A stretch of 57,309 nt of DNA from a virus. The stretch is from positions 1-57,309 of IMG/VR virus record IMGVR_UViG_3300002835_000229. One strand, given 5' to 3'. Shown here one piece after another: positions 1 to 7,639 of the stretch (the first letter of the stretch is position 1; each line of letters opens with the position of its first letter). A program made the position numbers and the translations under genes. The notes under the pieces are model-generated. The model was not told the DNA's origin. It saw nothing but the letters and a program-made list of their open reading frames with translations, and did no database searches.

Positions 1-2960
1 GTGGAACTACACCTTCAGCTCCTTGTGATCCGATTTGTTTGGTTAGAAAGGAACTTCCAATTTCAGTTCGGTTCAGTGCTTGTACAAACACAGTTGGTCA
101 AGTTACTTATTATAGTAACTTCCCAAGTCCAATCCAAAACATATTGACAACACAATATGAAGAATTTGATGGAGATTTATCTACATTACAAACACAAATA
201 AACGGAATGGTTTCCGATGTTATTACAAGTAATAATGTTTATGCTGAAGATGAAACAATTAGATATTTTGGTTCTATACCACAATCAGATTATAATACAT
301 TAACGTCAGGTGGTTTTACCGCAGCAACAAACGTATTTGCAGTTGATAATGTTTCTTTTGAGGATTGTGACCCAGCGTCCCCTTATAATGATTCTTGGTT
401 TTATGCGTTATTTACAAATAATGGTAACAGTTCGTATTCAGGATTTTCATTCTTTACAACTGTTTCTGGTTTAACATTACTTAACCCAGTTACAACAACA
501 ACAACACATTTTCCGGGCACAACCACAACAACAACAACAAATCCTTGTGTTACACCTACCCCTATTACCACAACAACAACAACGGTTCCTGCACCAGTTT
601 ACTGTTATTCAGGTACTGTAGTTGGTATGTTATATTACTATACGGGTACTTCATTTACAGAATACGATGATTTAATAGTTGTAACATTAAGGTCAAGAGG
701 TAATTCACCATATAGTGATGGAACTAATCCGATTTATGAAATAACTGGAGTTACTGACGTTACTTATGATATGACTGGAGAATATTCAGGGGTTATTAAA
801 AATCCATTCTTATCTTTTGGAATTAATGCAACTAACTATGAAGGGACTAACTTTAGTTTTGAAGTTTCTTTAAGCTCATCTGACGCACAAAATATCAATA
901 AAGTATTTGGTAGAGGTAATTTTGAAAAACCAAGAACTCAAGTTCCTTTAATGGTTGAAGAGACTTACCAAACTTTATTAAATTATGCTTGGAGTAAAGG
1001 TTATATTAGAGGTTTAAGTGCCGAAGTAGTGTCTACAGAAGGAGCTCAAAGTAATGACTTTAGTTCAATTGGGTGGTATCTAGATAAATTCCAATCCCCA
1101 GCAACCCCTTGGGTTGTATCTGAACTAAGAGGTACTAAAGTTTATAATATGTTTAAATTTTATACAATCTCTGATGGTAATACCGCTAATACCGAAGTTA
1201 AAATTTCATTAGCTGACCTATCATTTAATAATGAAACATTTACTGTTTTAGTAAGAGATTATTTTGATACTGATTCAAATCCAGTTGTAATTGAGAAATT
1301 TACAAACTGTTCAATGAATCCTTCAGAAAATAACTTTATCGCTAAAAAAATTGGTACATTAGATGGTGAGTATACATTGAACTCTAAATATATTATGGTT
1401 GAAATGAATGAGGATGCTCCTATTGATTCAATCCCTTGTGGATTCCAAGGTTACGAATTTAGAGAGTATCCTGGAAGTAAATCTCCATTCCCAGTTTATA
1501 AAACTAAATATTTCTTACCTGGTGAAACAGTATTTAACCCACCATTTGGTTTAACTAGTGGAGGTGATGATGCTTATATCAGCCCAGGAGATAATGTTAG
1601 AAGAACATACTTAGGTTTAGGTTCTTATTGGGGTTATGATTCTGACTTCTTCCAATATAAAGGAAAAAGAAAACCTTTAAATTTATGTACGGATGAAGGA
1701 TTTGAATGGTCATTTAAAACTAAAGGTTTCCATATGGACCAATTAGCTAGTGGTATTACAATATCATCAGGTTTTGCGTCAAGTGGAACACCAGCTTATG
1801 AAGTAGGAGTAACAACATTCTCTTCAGAACCTACAAATCCAGAGAATCCTTACTACAGATTAAACTCTAGAAAATTCACGGTAATGGCTTATGGTGGGTT
1901 TGACGGATGGGATATCTATAGAGAATTTAGAACAAATGCCGATAAATATACGTTAGGTAGAACTGGTTTCTTAAACGGAGCTTGTCCATCTTTAAGATTC
2001 CCTAATGGTAAAGGAAATGGATTGTTCAAACAAATTAGTATTGGAGACGGAACTACCGAATACGGTAATACTGACTATTACGCATACCTATTAGCTCAAA
2101 GAACATTTGCAAACCCAGAAGCGGTTAACATTAACTTGTTTGTAACTCCTGGTATCGACATTCAAAATAACAATGACTTAGTTGAAAGAGCGATTGATTT
2201 GGTTGAGAACAGTAGAGCGGATTCATTATATATCACAACATTACCAGATCACAATATGTTTGTTGCTACAACTACAGGTCAAGACGGATTAATATACCCA
2301 CAAGAGGCGGTTGATATTTTGGAAGAAACCGGAATTGATTCTAACTATACTTGTACATATTATCCTTGGGTATTAACTAGAGATACTGTTAATAACACTC
2401 AAATCTATATCCCAGCTACGGCCGAGGTAACAAGAAACTTGGCGTTAACTGACAACATTGCATTCCCTTGGTTTGCAGCGGCTGGTTACACAAGAGGTAT
2501 TGTTAACTCAATAAAAGCTCGTAAGAAGTTGACTCAAGAAGATAGAGATGTTCTTTATCTTGGAAGAATTAACCCAATTGCGACTTTTGCAGATGTAGGT
2601 ACAGTAATTTGGGGTAATAAAACTCTTCAAGTTAGAGAGTCAGCACTTGATAGAATTAACGTAAGAAGATTGTTATTACAAGCTCGTAAATTGATTTCAG
2701 CAGTATCCGTAAGATTATTGTTTGACCAAAACGACCAACAAGTAAGACAAGATTTCTTAAATGCAGTTAATCCTATTTTAGATGCAATCAGAAGAGACAG
2801 AGGTCTTTACGATTTCCGAGTTACAGTTTCAAGTGATACTGCTGATTTAGATAAAAACCAAATGACAGGTAAGATTTATATTAAACCAACTAAGTCACTT
2901 GAATTTATTGACATCACATTCTATATCACTCCGACTGGAGCGTCTTTTGATAATATCTAA
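1..2960 (+). CDS. Contractile tail sheath protein (T4 gp18-like), 5'-truncated
   Basis: This is the sheath polymer that surrounds the tail tube and contracts at infection. The reading frame is open from base 3, so the true start lies before the window; the first in-frame start-like codon (TTG, 39) is probably internal. The last ~145 residues carry the gp18-type C-terminal domain: AAAGYTRG, the stretch around LYLGRINPI, VRRLLLQARKLI, and an ending in which the protein is written as RDRGLYDF followed by a beta-rich tail. At 985 residues or more it is much longer than T4 gp18 (about 660). The extra length includes an insertion with two Thr runs and a PTPI linker (bases 490-583), followed by a variable-looking domain. 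Linkers of the same kind occur in the fibre genes of this window. Sheath identity is firm; the role of the insertion is unknown. Confidence 0.93.
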   Translation, partial: GTTPSAPCDPICLVRKELPISVRFSACTNTVGQVTYYSNFPSPIQNILTTQYEEFDGDLSTLQTQINGMVSDVITSNNVYAEDETIRYFGSIPQSDYNTLTSGGFTAATNVFAVDNVSFEDCDPASPYNDSWFYALFTNNGNSSYSGFSFFTTVSGLTLLNPVTTTTTHFPGTTTTTTTNPCVTPTPITTTTTTVPAPVYCYSGTVVGMLYYYTGTSFTEYDDLIVVTLRSRGNSPYSDGTNPIYEITGVTDVTYDMTGEYSGVIKNPFLSFGINATNYEGTNFSFEVSLSSSDAQNINKVFGRGNFEKPRTQVPLMVEETYQTLLNYAWSKGYIRGLSAEVVSTEGAQSNDFSSIGWYLDKFQSPATPWVVSELRGTKVYNMFKFYTISDGNTANTEVKISLADLSFNNETFTVLVRDYFDTDSNPVVIEKFTNCSMNPSENNFIAKKIGTLDGEYTLNSKYIMVEMNEDAPIDSIPCGFQGYEFREYPGSKSPFPVYKTKYFLPGETVFNPPFGLTSGGDDAYISPGDNVRRTYLGLGSYWGYDSDFFQYKGKRKPLNLCTDEGFEWSFKTKGFHMDQLASGITISSGFASSGTPAYEVGVTTFSSEPTNPENPYYRLNSRKFTVMAYGGFDGWDIYREFRTNADKYTLGRTGFLNGACPSLRFPNGKGNGLFKQISIGDGTTEYGNTDYYAYLLAQRTFANPEAVNINLFVTPGIDIQNNNDLVERAIDLVENSRADSLYITTLPDHNMFVATTTGQDGLIYPQEAVDILEETGIDSNYTCTYYPWVLTRDTVNNTQIYIPATAEVTRNLALTDNIAFPWFAAAGYTRGIVNSIKARKKLTQEDRDVLYLGRINPIATFADVGTVIWGNKTLQVRESALDRINVRRLLLQARKLISAVSVRLLFDQNDQQVRQDFLNAVNPILDAIRRDRGLYDFRVTVSSDTADLDKNQMTGKIYIKPTKSLEFIDITFYITPTGASFDNI
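490..583 (+). repeat. ACA-rich triplet repeat coding Thr-rich linkers in the tail sheath
   Basis: Three runs of ACA/ACC codons encode Thr tracts separated by HFPG and NPCVTPTP. Because the unit is a triplet, slippage would change linker length without breaking the frame. Linkers of this type also occur near 48540, 51536 and 51755 (+) and 53229 and 54120 (-). Confidence 0.8.
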
Positions 2961-2982
2961 AACGTATAGTCAAAAATAAAAT

Positions 2983-3010
2983 AAAAGGGGGACTAGTTCT
3001 CCCTTTTTTT
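2983..3010 (+). terminator. Intrinsic terminator after the tail sheath gene
   Basis: A GGGGGA / TCTCCC stem (2987-2992 with 2998-3003, one G-T pair) is extended by AAA/TTT and followed by a run of seven T. It lies 23 bases after the sheath stop codon. Confidence 0.8.
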
Positions 3011-3027
3011 ATTTATCTAATATTTAT
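3010..3027 (+). promoter_or_regulatory. Two TATTTAT elements upstream of the HAD gene
   Basis: TATTTAT occurs at 3010-3016 and 3021-3027, ending 15 and 4 bases before the ATG at 3032, directly after the sheath terminator. Confidence 0.4.
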
Positions 3028-3031
3028 TAAT

Positions 3032-3991
3032 ATGAATTACAAAAGTTTGGCAAGAGAAATCATTAATGAAATGGTTGAGGAGAAAAACCTTAGATTATAT
3101 GGTTTTGATTGGGATGATAACATTTTGAAAATGCCAACTAAAATATATTTAAAAAATGATAAGGGTAGTGTTGTTGGGATGCCAACTGATGACTTTGCAG
3201 AATACAGACATCTTATTGAAAAAGAACCTTTTGAATATAAAGGCGATACGATTGTGGGATTTGATGATGAGGCTTTTAGAGATTTTAGACATTCCGAAAC
3301 ATTTTTAACTGATACCAAAATTGCTATTGAAAAGAATCGAAAGTCCCCAAGTTTTAAAAAGTTTAAAGAAAATTTAATTTATGCAAACCCATTCTCAATA
3401 ATTACCGCAAGAGGACACAATCCAAACGTACTTAAAAAAGGGGTTAAATTATTTATCTATATGGTTTTATCTCCGGATGAAAAACAAATAATGGTAAAAA
3501 ATATAAAAAATTCTTTTAAACATGAGGAAATTTTTTCGGATAACTTTTTAAGAAAATTAAACACATTAGATAATAATCAAATAATTGATTTATACCTGGA
3601 CGAAAAGGGCGATTACTATCCGGTGTCCTCAAAAGAGTTTGGAGAAAAATTTGGTGTGGAAGTTAGCGGTGGTGCGGCAAACCCGGAAGAATCTAAAAAA
3701 ATTGCACTTTTAGATTTTATTTCAAAGTATGATGATTTAATTATGGGTGGTAAGTATGTTAATACTTCATTAGGATTTTCTGATGATGATCCTAAAAATG
3801 TTAAAGCTATGATTAATTATGTAGAAAATGAATTATCTAATATGTATCCAGAAGTTAAATTTATTATTTATGATACTTCAGAAGGAGGATATAATAAAAT
3901 TCATATAGAAGCTAATAAAGAAGAAAGTGATGAAGAAGTTATGCTTGAAAGTTTAATTAAGAGAACAATATTGAAAATTAAATCAAAGTAA
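3032..3991 (+). CDS. HAD-superfamily hydrolase-like protein
   Basis: A 319-residue protein with all four HAD landmarks in order: FDWDDN (residues 25-30, nucleophile D26 and D28), FSIITARGH (121-129, T125), a KK pair near 222, and GFSDDD (248-253) as the acidic metal-binding motif. The family dephosphorylates nucleotides, polynucleotide ends, sugars or proteins; the substrate cannot be told from sequence. A basic tail (last ~20 residues) follows. It sits alone between two terminator-separated structural genes, sheath and tube, so it is probably made late. It could act on nucleic acid ends or could be an inactive structural relative, but the intact motifs favour an enzyme. Confidence 0.75.
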   Translation: MNYKSLAREIINEMVEEKNLRLYGFDWDDNILKMPTKIYLKNDKGSVVGMPTDDFAEYRHLIEKEPFEYKGDTIVGFDDEAFRDFRHSETFLTDTKIAIEKNRKSPSFKKFKENLIYANPFSIITARGHNPNVLKKGVKLFIYMVLSPDEKQIMVKNIKNSFKHEEIFSDNFLRKLNTLDNNQIIDLYLDEKGDYYPVSSKEFGEKFGVEVSGGAANPEESKKIALLDFISKYDDLIMGGKYVNTSLGFSDDDPKNVKAMINYVENELSNMYPEVKFIIYDTSEGGYNKIHIEANKEESDEEVMLESLIKRTILKIKSK

Positions 3992-4015
3992 AGAGAAAAT
4001 TTTTCTAAACCGGTA

Positions 4016-4022
4016 TATTTAT
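4016..4022 (+). promoter_or_regulatory. TATTTAT element upstream of tail tube gene
   Basis: TATTTAT ends 40 bases before the ATG at 4063; the leader between them is almost entirely A and T and has no Shine-Dalgarno sequence. Confidence 0.4.
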
Positions 4023-4062
4023 AAAATAACAAAAATAAACATAAAACAAAAAATAAAAAATT

Positions 4063-4551
4063 ATGGCTGATTTATTAATGAAAATGCCAGTTCCGTACGA
4101 ACCCAAAAGACAGAACAGGTTTATTGTAAGGTTTCCTTCTAGTTTGGGTATTAATGAGTGGTTCGTTGAAAGTGCATCAAGGCCATCAATTAAAGTAGGT
4201 TCAACTGAAATTCAATTTTTAAACACATCAACTTACGTTGCTGGTAGATTTAACTGGGATCCAATTACGGTTAAGTTCCGTGACCCAATCGGTCCTTCAG
4301 CGTCACAAGCATTAATGGAATGGATGCGTCTATGTGCTGAGTCAGTTACTGGTCGTATGGGTTATGCAGCTGGTTACAAAAAGAATGTGGATCTAGAAAT
4401 GTTAGACCCAACAGGAGTAGTTGTTGAGAAATGGATTTTAGAAGGTACATTTATGACTGATCTTAACTTTGGGTCATTGTCTTATTCTCAAGATGCGTTG
4501 GCTGATATTTCGGCAACCCTAAGAATGGACCGTTGTATTTTAGTTTACTAA
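4063..4551 (+). CDS. Tail tube protein (T4 gp19-like)
   Basis: The 162-residue protein matches the T4 gp19 family in length and layout. The N-terminal PYEPKRQNRFIVRFP segment, the VESASRPSIK strand, the FNWDPITVKFRDPIG core and the C-terminal ISATLRMDRCIL strand are the typical tube-protomer pattern. It polymerises as stacked hexameric rings inside the sheath and forms the DNA channel. It is a single-gene unit: a TATTTAT element upstream and a strong terminator directly downstream suit high-level late expression. Confidence 0.93.
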   Translation: MADLLMKMPVPYEPKRQNRFIVRFPSSLGINEWFVESASRPSIKVGSTEIQFLNTSTYVAGRFNWDPITVKFRDPIGPSASQALMEWMRLCAESVTGRMGYAAGYKKNVDLEMLDPTGVVVEKWILEGTFMTDLNFGSLSYSQDALADISATLRMDRCILVY

Positions 4552-4575
4552 AAAATATTATCAAAAAAAAATATG

Positions 4576-4606
4576 TCCCATATGGTTTATTCCGTATGGG
4601 ATTTTT
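4576..4606 (+). terminator. Intrinsic terminator after tail tube gene
   Basis: A 10-bp stem (TCCCATATGG 4576-4585 with CCGTATGGGA 4592-4601, one T-G pair) closes a TTTATT loop and is followed by TTTTTATTT. It lies 24 bases after the stop codon. Confidence 0.88.
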
Positions 4607-4651
4607 ATTTACAAAAAACATAAGTAAAGTATCTTTATTATAAAAAAGAAT

Positions 4652-5422
4652 ATGGAAACAAATGTTAATAATTATGGACAAATGAATTTTAATCTACCTC
4701 ACGATGTTGTTAGATTACCTTCAGGGGGAATATTTTACCCAAGTAAAAAGAAATCTGTAAAAGTTGGTTATTTAACCGCTTCGGATGAAAATACATTGTT
4801 AGGTATGGATGGTAGAAAATCTGTTAAAGAAAGTATTATTTTACCATTATTAAGAAATAAAATTTATGAGCCTGATTTAAGACCTGAAGAACTATTAGAT
4901 AGTGATATTGAAGCAATTCTTATCTTTTTAAGAAATACCTCATTTGGTCCAGAATATAATATATCAATTAATGACCCAGAGACAGGTAAATTATTCGACG
5001 CTTCAATTGTTTTAGATGAATTAAACATTAAAAAAACAAATAATCTTCCATCTGATGATGGTACATTTACTACGGAATTACCAAAAAGTAAGGCGACAGT
5101 TAAATTAAGACCATTAACACTAAGAGATAGTGTTGAAATAGATGCGATAATTGATAATTACCCCCAAGGAAGAACAACACCATTAATTACTGTACGATTA
5201 AATAAAATGATAGTTGAGGTAAATGGAAGTTCTGATAGAGGAGAGATTGCGAAGTTTATTGAATCAATGCCAATTATAGACTCTAAATACATAAGAAGTT
5301 ATCTTTTTGATAACGAACCTAGATTAGATTTAATAAAAGAAGTTATCGCCCCGTCCGGAGAAAAAGTTATGGTAAACATTGCTTTTGGGGTGGAGTTTTT
5401 TCGGCCTTTCTTCGCAATATAA
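4652..5422 (+). CDS. Tail assembly chaperone / T4 gp26-like baseplate protein, zero-frame product
   Basis: The 256-residue protein resembles the T4_baseplate (gp26-like) family: the N-terminal RLPSGGIFYP motif, then a strand ending in VGYLTASDENTLLG, and an acidic helical middle. It lies between tail tube and tape measure, where tail-assembly chaperones with translational frameshifts usually sit. The zero-frame ends VEFFRPFFAI, six codons after a TTT TTT CGG site. The +1 frame continues open from there to 5555 (see that entry). I infer it binds the tape measure or helps build the tail initiation complex. Family assignment is fairly likely; the chaperone role rests on position. Confidence 0.8.
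   Translation: METNVNNYGQMNFNLPHDVVRLPSGGIFYPSKKKSVKVGYLTASDENTLLGMDGRKSVKESIILPLLRNKIYEPDLRPEELLDSDIEAILIFLRNTSFGPEYNISINDPETGKLFDASIVLDELNIKKTNNLPSDDGTFTTELPKSKATVKLRPLTLRDSVEIDAIIDNYPQGRTTPLITVRLNKMIVEVNGSSDRGEIAKFIESMPIIDSKYIRSYLFDNEPRLDLIKEVIAPSGEKVMVNIAFGVEFFRPFFAI
5396..5404 (+). other. Candidate +1 ribosomal frameshift site (TTT TTT CGG)
   Basis: Zero-frame codons are GAG TTT TTT CGG. tRNA-Phe (anticodon GAA) on the second TTT (5399-5401) can move one base forward onto TTC (5400-5402), which it pairs with perfectly. The next zero-frame codon is CGG, rare-looking in this AT-rich sequence, which would favour a pause. No extended stimulatory structure was evident by eye. Confidence 0.55.
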
Positions 5423-5555
5423 AACACAATTAATTGATGAATACATATTTCTTGCTAAGATGTTAAAAACATCTTATAGTGATTTTTATCTTATGCCAAC
5501 ATATTTTAGAAAATATGTTATAAATAAATTAATTTCTGAAAACCAAAAAACGTAA
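5403..5555 (+). CDS. Predicted +1 frameshift extension of the tail assembly chaperone (gp51-like position)
   Basis: From GGC at 5403 the +1 frame runs 50 codons to TAA at 5553-5555, coding GLSSQYKTQLIDEY, then a helical segment with FLAKMLKTSYSDFYLMPTYF and ending KLISENQKT. It reads like real protein: amphipathic helices with an aromatic MPTYFRKY motif. It fills what would otherwise be a 160-base gap in a genome that hardly has any. It lacks a good start of its own: the frame is closed upstream at 5373-5375 and offers only TTG codons (5379, 5385) or a late ATG (5460). Fused through the slip at 5399-5402 the product would be 300 residues. Independent initiation at TTG is the alternative. Confidence 0.6.
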   Translation, partial: GLSSQYKTQLIDEYIFLAKMLKTSYSDFYLMPTYFRKYVINKLISENQKT

Positions 5556-5563
5556 CTAATTCC

Positions 5564-5570
5564 TATTTAT
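5564..5570 (+). promoter_or_regulatory. TATTTAT element upstream of tape measure gene
   Basis: TATTTAT ends 16 bases before the ATG at 5587. Confidence 0.4.
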
Positions 5571-5586
5571 AATAAAAAACTAATCT

Positions 5587-7590
5587 ATGTTTAGTAATGG
5601 AGATTTAAATGAAAGTGCGAACCAAGGAGCTGAGAATGCAGCTAAAGTAGATACTGGTTCGGTTGGTAAATCCTTTTCTGAAGTTGTCTATGACCCAGTG
5701 GCCGCAAATGGTGTTTTAGGTCTTTTTACCAGTTTAAAAGATGTTACCAAAAATGTTAAAGCTGAAATAGATAGTTTACTATCATTCGCTGAGAATTGGA
5801 AAAGGTTAAAATTTTTAGATACAGAATCTGCCGATATTATTAAATCTCTTGGTCTTGGAAGTCAAAAGGCCGGTGAATTTAGAAAAATGATTGCCGATGG
5901 AGCCGCATCATTTGCGGGTATTGGGTTAAGTGTTGAAAAAGTTGGTGAGACATATCTTGAGATTGCAAGTGCATTTAACACTAATATTTCTGTTGGGGTT
6001 GATGATTTAACAGAACTTGCGGCAACCTCAAAAGTAACCGGTATTGCTGGTAAAGAATTAGCCGCGGCGTTTAGAGGTGTTGGTGTTGACATTGGAGGTA
6101 TAGGACCAAGAATGTTTGAGGTTACTAAAATAGCCAGGGAAAGTGGGGTTGCAGTTAGTGCGGTTGCAAAAGGAGTGGTTACAAATTTAGATAAAATGAA
6201 TATCTATAATTTTGAGGGTGGAGTTAAAGGTCTTGCTAAGATGTCCGCTCAAGCATCTAAGTTAGGTATAGACATGGCAAAAATATTTACGTTAACAGAT
6301 AAGGTATTTAACCCTGAAGGAGCAATTGAAACTGCCGCTGCGTTACAAAGATTAGGAGTTACAACTAATTCTTTATTAGACCCATTAAGATTAATGGATT
6401 TATCACAAAACGACCCTGCGGAATTACAAAATCAAATTGTTAATATGACAAAAGATTTTGTTAGATTTAATAAAGATTTAGGGGAATTTCAAATATTACC
6501 AGGAGAAAAAAGAAGATTAGAAGAAATTGCAAAAGCTTTAGGTTTAAGTGGGGGTGAGTTACAAAAGATGGCTCTAAACGCTTCTAACTTGGAATATAAA
6601 ATGAAACAAATTAAATTCCCTAGTAGTATTGCATCTAAGGAAGATAGGGAATTAATTGCAACTTTATCTCAAATGAATAAAGATAAAGTATCGGGTGAAA
6701 TGGTTGCACAAATAAAAGTTAAACAATTTGATAAAGAAGGTAATTACACTGGTAAAGATGATATGGTTAATGTAACTGAGTTAACTGTAGAACAATTAAA
6801 ACAAATTAAGGAAGACCAAGAACTTAGAGGTAAAAGTATGGAAGATGTTGCTTTTGACCAATTAGGTGAATTAGAAAAATTAAACGCCAAATTTGACCAA
6901 CTCAAAAAAGCTGCGGCATACGGACTATCCTCAAATGACCTTTCTCAAAAAACATATGGTCTTTTAACAACAGGGGCTAGAGAAAAATTATTTAAAGATG
7001 AAAATAACCCTAATGGAATGATTCCAGAATCGGTTTTAAAAACAGAAAACTGGAGAGATATGACCAATAAAATGACATCATCAATTTCTCTTGGGTTTGA
7101 AGAGGCATATAAAAAATTATCAACTATTAATAGTATGGCTGATATTCCCGCTGTTCTTAATGACCTTGGAAATATGGCAATGACTGCTTTAGGTGGATTA
7201 ACTTTTGATAAAGTAATGGCTGAGTTTGAAAAAACAAAAACAGGATCAACAAACGGTATTGTGGGAAATTCAGGTGTAAATACAACAAATGTTAATGCGG
7301 TTAACTCAAACACAACAAACTCAAGTTTAAATAATACTAATAACACAAATGTTAATAATGTTACACCACCAATACCACAAGAATTAAATTTAAATGAAAA
7401 AGTCACGGTTGATGTAAATGTTAATTTAGACCCAGCATCAAAAGACCAGGCGTTAACATCTTTGATGAACCAGGCTCTTACTAAATTCTTTGGACCTGAA
7501 GGTGGAAACCAAAATATTGCGTTCGTATTAAACGAAATTGAAAAACAAAAAACCCAAAATAATTTAGTTCAAAGCAATGTACCTCAATAA
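5587..7590 (+). CDS. Tail length tape measure protein
   Basis: The 667-residue protein is mostly helical, with long Ala/Gly/Val-rich stretches around residues 90-220 (such as GLGSQKAGEFRKMIADG) and charged helices in the middle, as in tape measures. The C-terminal third has an Asn/Thr-rich spacer (residues ~555-600) and then a compact end with PASKDQALTSLMNQAL. It follows the chaperone and precedes the baseplate giants, the usual place. At about 1.5 angstrom per residue the length predicts a tail near 100 nm, close to T4. It would be extended inside the tube and be ejected ahead of the DNA. Confidence 0.82.
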   Translation: MFSNGDLNESANQGAENAAKVDTGSVGKSFSEVVYDPVAANGVLGLFTSLKDVTKNVKAEIDSLLSFAENWKRLKFLDTESADIIKSLGLGSQKAGEFRKMIADGAASFAGIGLSVEKVGETYLEIASAFNTNISVGVDDLTELAATSKVTGIAGKELAAAFRGVGVDIGGIGPRMFEVTKIARESGVAVSAVAKGVVTNLDKMNIYNFEGGVKGLAKMSAQASKLGIDMAKIFTLTDKVFNPEGAIETAAALQRLGVTTNSLLDPLRLMDLSQNDPAELQNQIVNMTKDFVRFNKDLGEFQILPGEKRRLEEIAKALGLSGGELQKMALNASNLEYKMKQIKFPSSIASKEDRELIATLSQMNKDKVSGEMVAQIKVKQFDKEGNYTGKDDMVNVTELTVEQLKQIKEDQELRGKSMEDVAFDQLGELEKLNAKFDQLKKAAAYGLSSNDLSQKTYGLLTTGAREKLFKDENNPNGMIPESVLKTENWRDMTNKMTSSISLGFEEAYKKLSTINSMADIPAVLNDLGNMAMTALGGLTFDKVMAEFEKTKTGSTNGIVGNSGVNTTNVNAVNSNTTNSSLNNTNNTNVNNVTPPIPQELNLNEKVTVDVNVNLDPASKDQALTSLMNQALTKFFGPEGGNQNIAFVLNEIEKQKTQNNLVQSNVPQ

Positions 7591-7617
7591 AATTGTTTAT
7601 AAAAATAAATAATCATC

Positions 7618-7624
7618 TATTTAT
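7618..7624 (+). promoter_or_regulatory. TATTTAT element upstream of the 1766-aa baseplate gene
   Basis: TATTTAT ends 15 bases before the ATG at 7640. Confidence 0.4.
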
Positions 7625-7639
7625 TAATAAAGTAATTAC

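Noticed and set aside
6945-7406. Open - strand frame of 153 codons within the tape measure gene
   Set aside because: Antisense of an Asn/Thr/Lys-rich coding stretch giving a Phe/Val/Leu-rich product; the tape measure frame is continuous through it.
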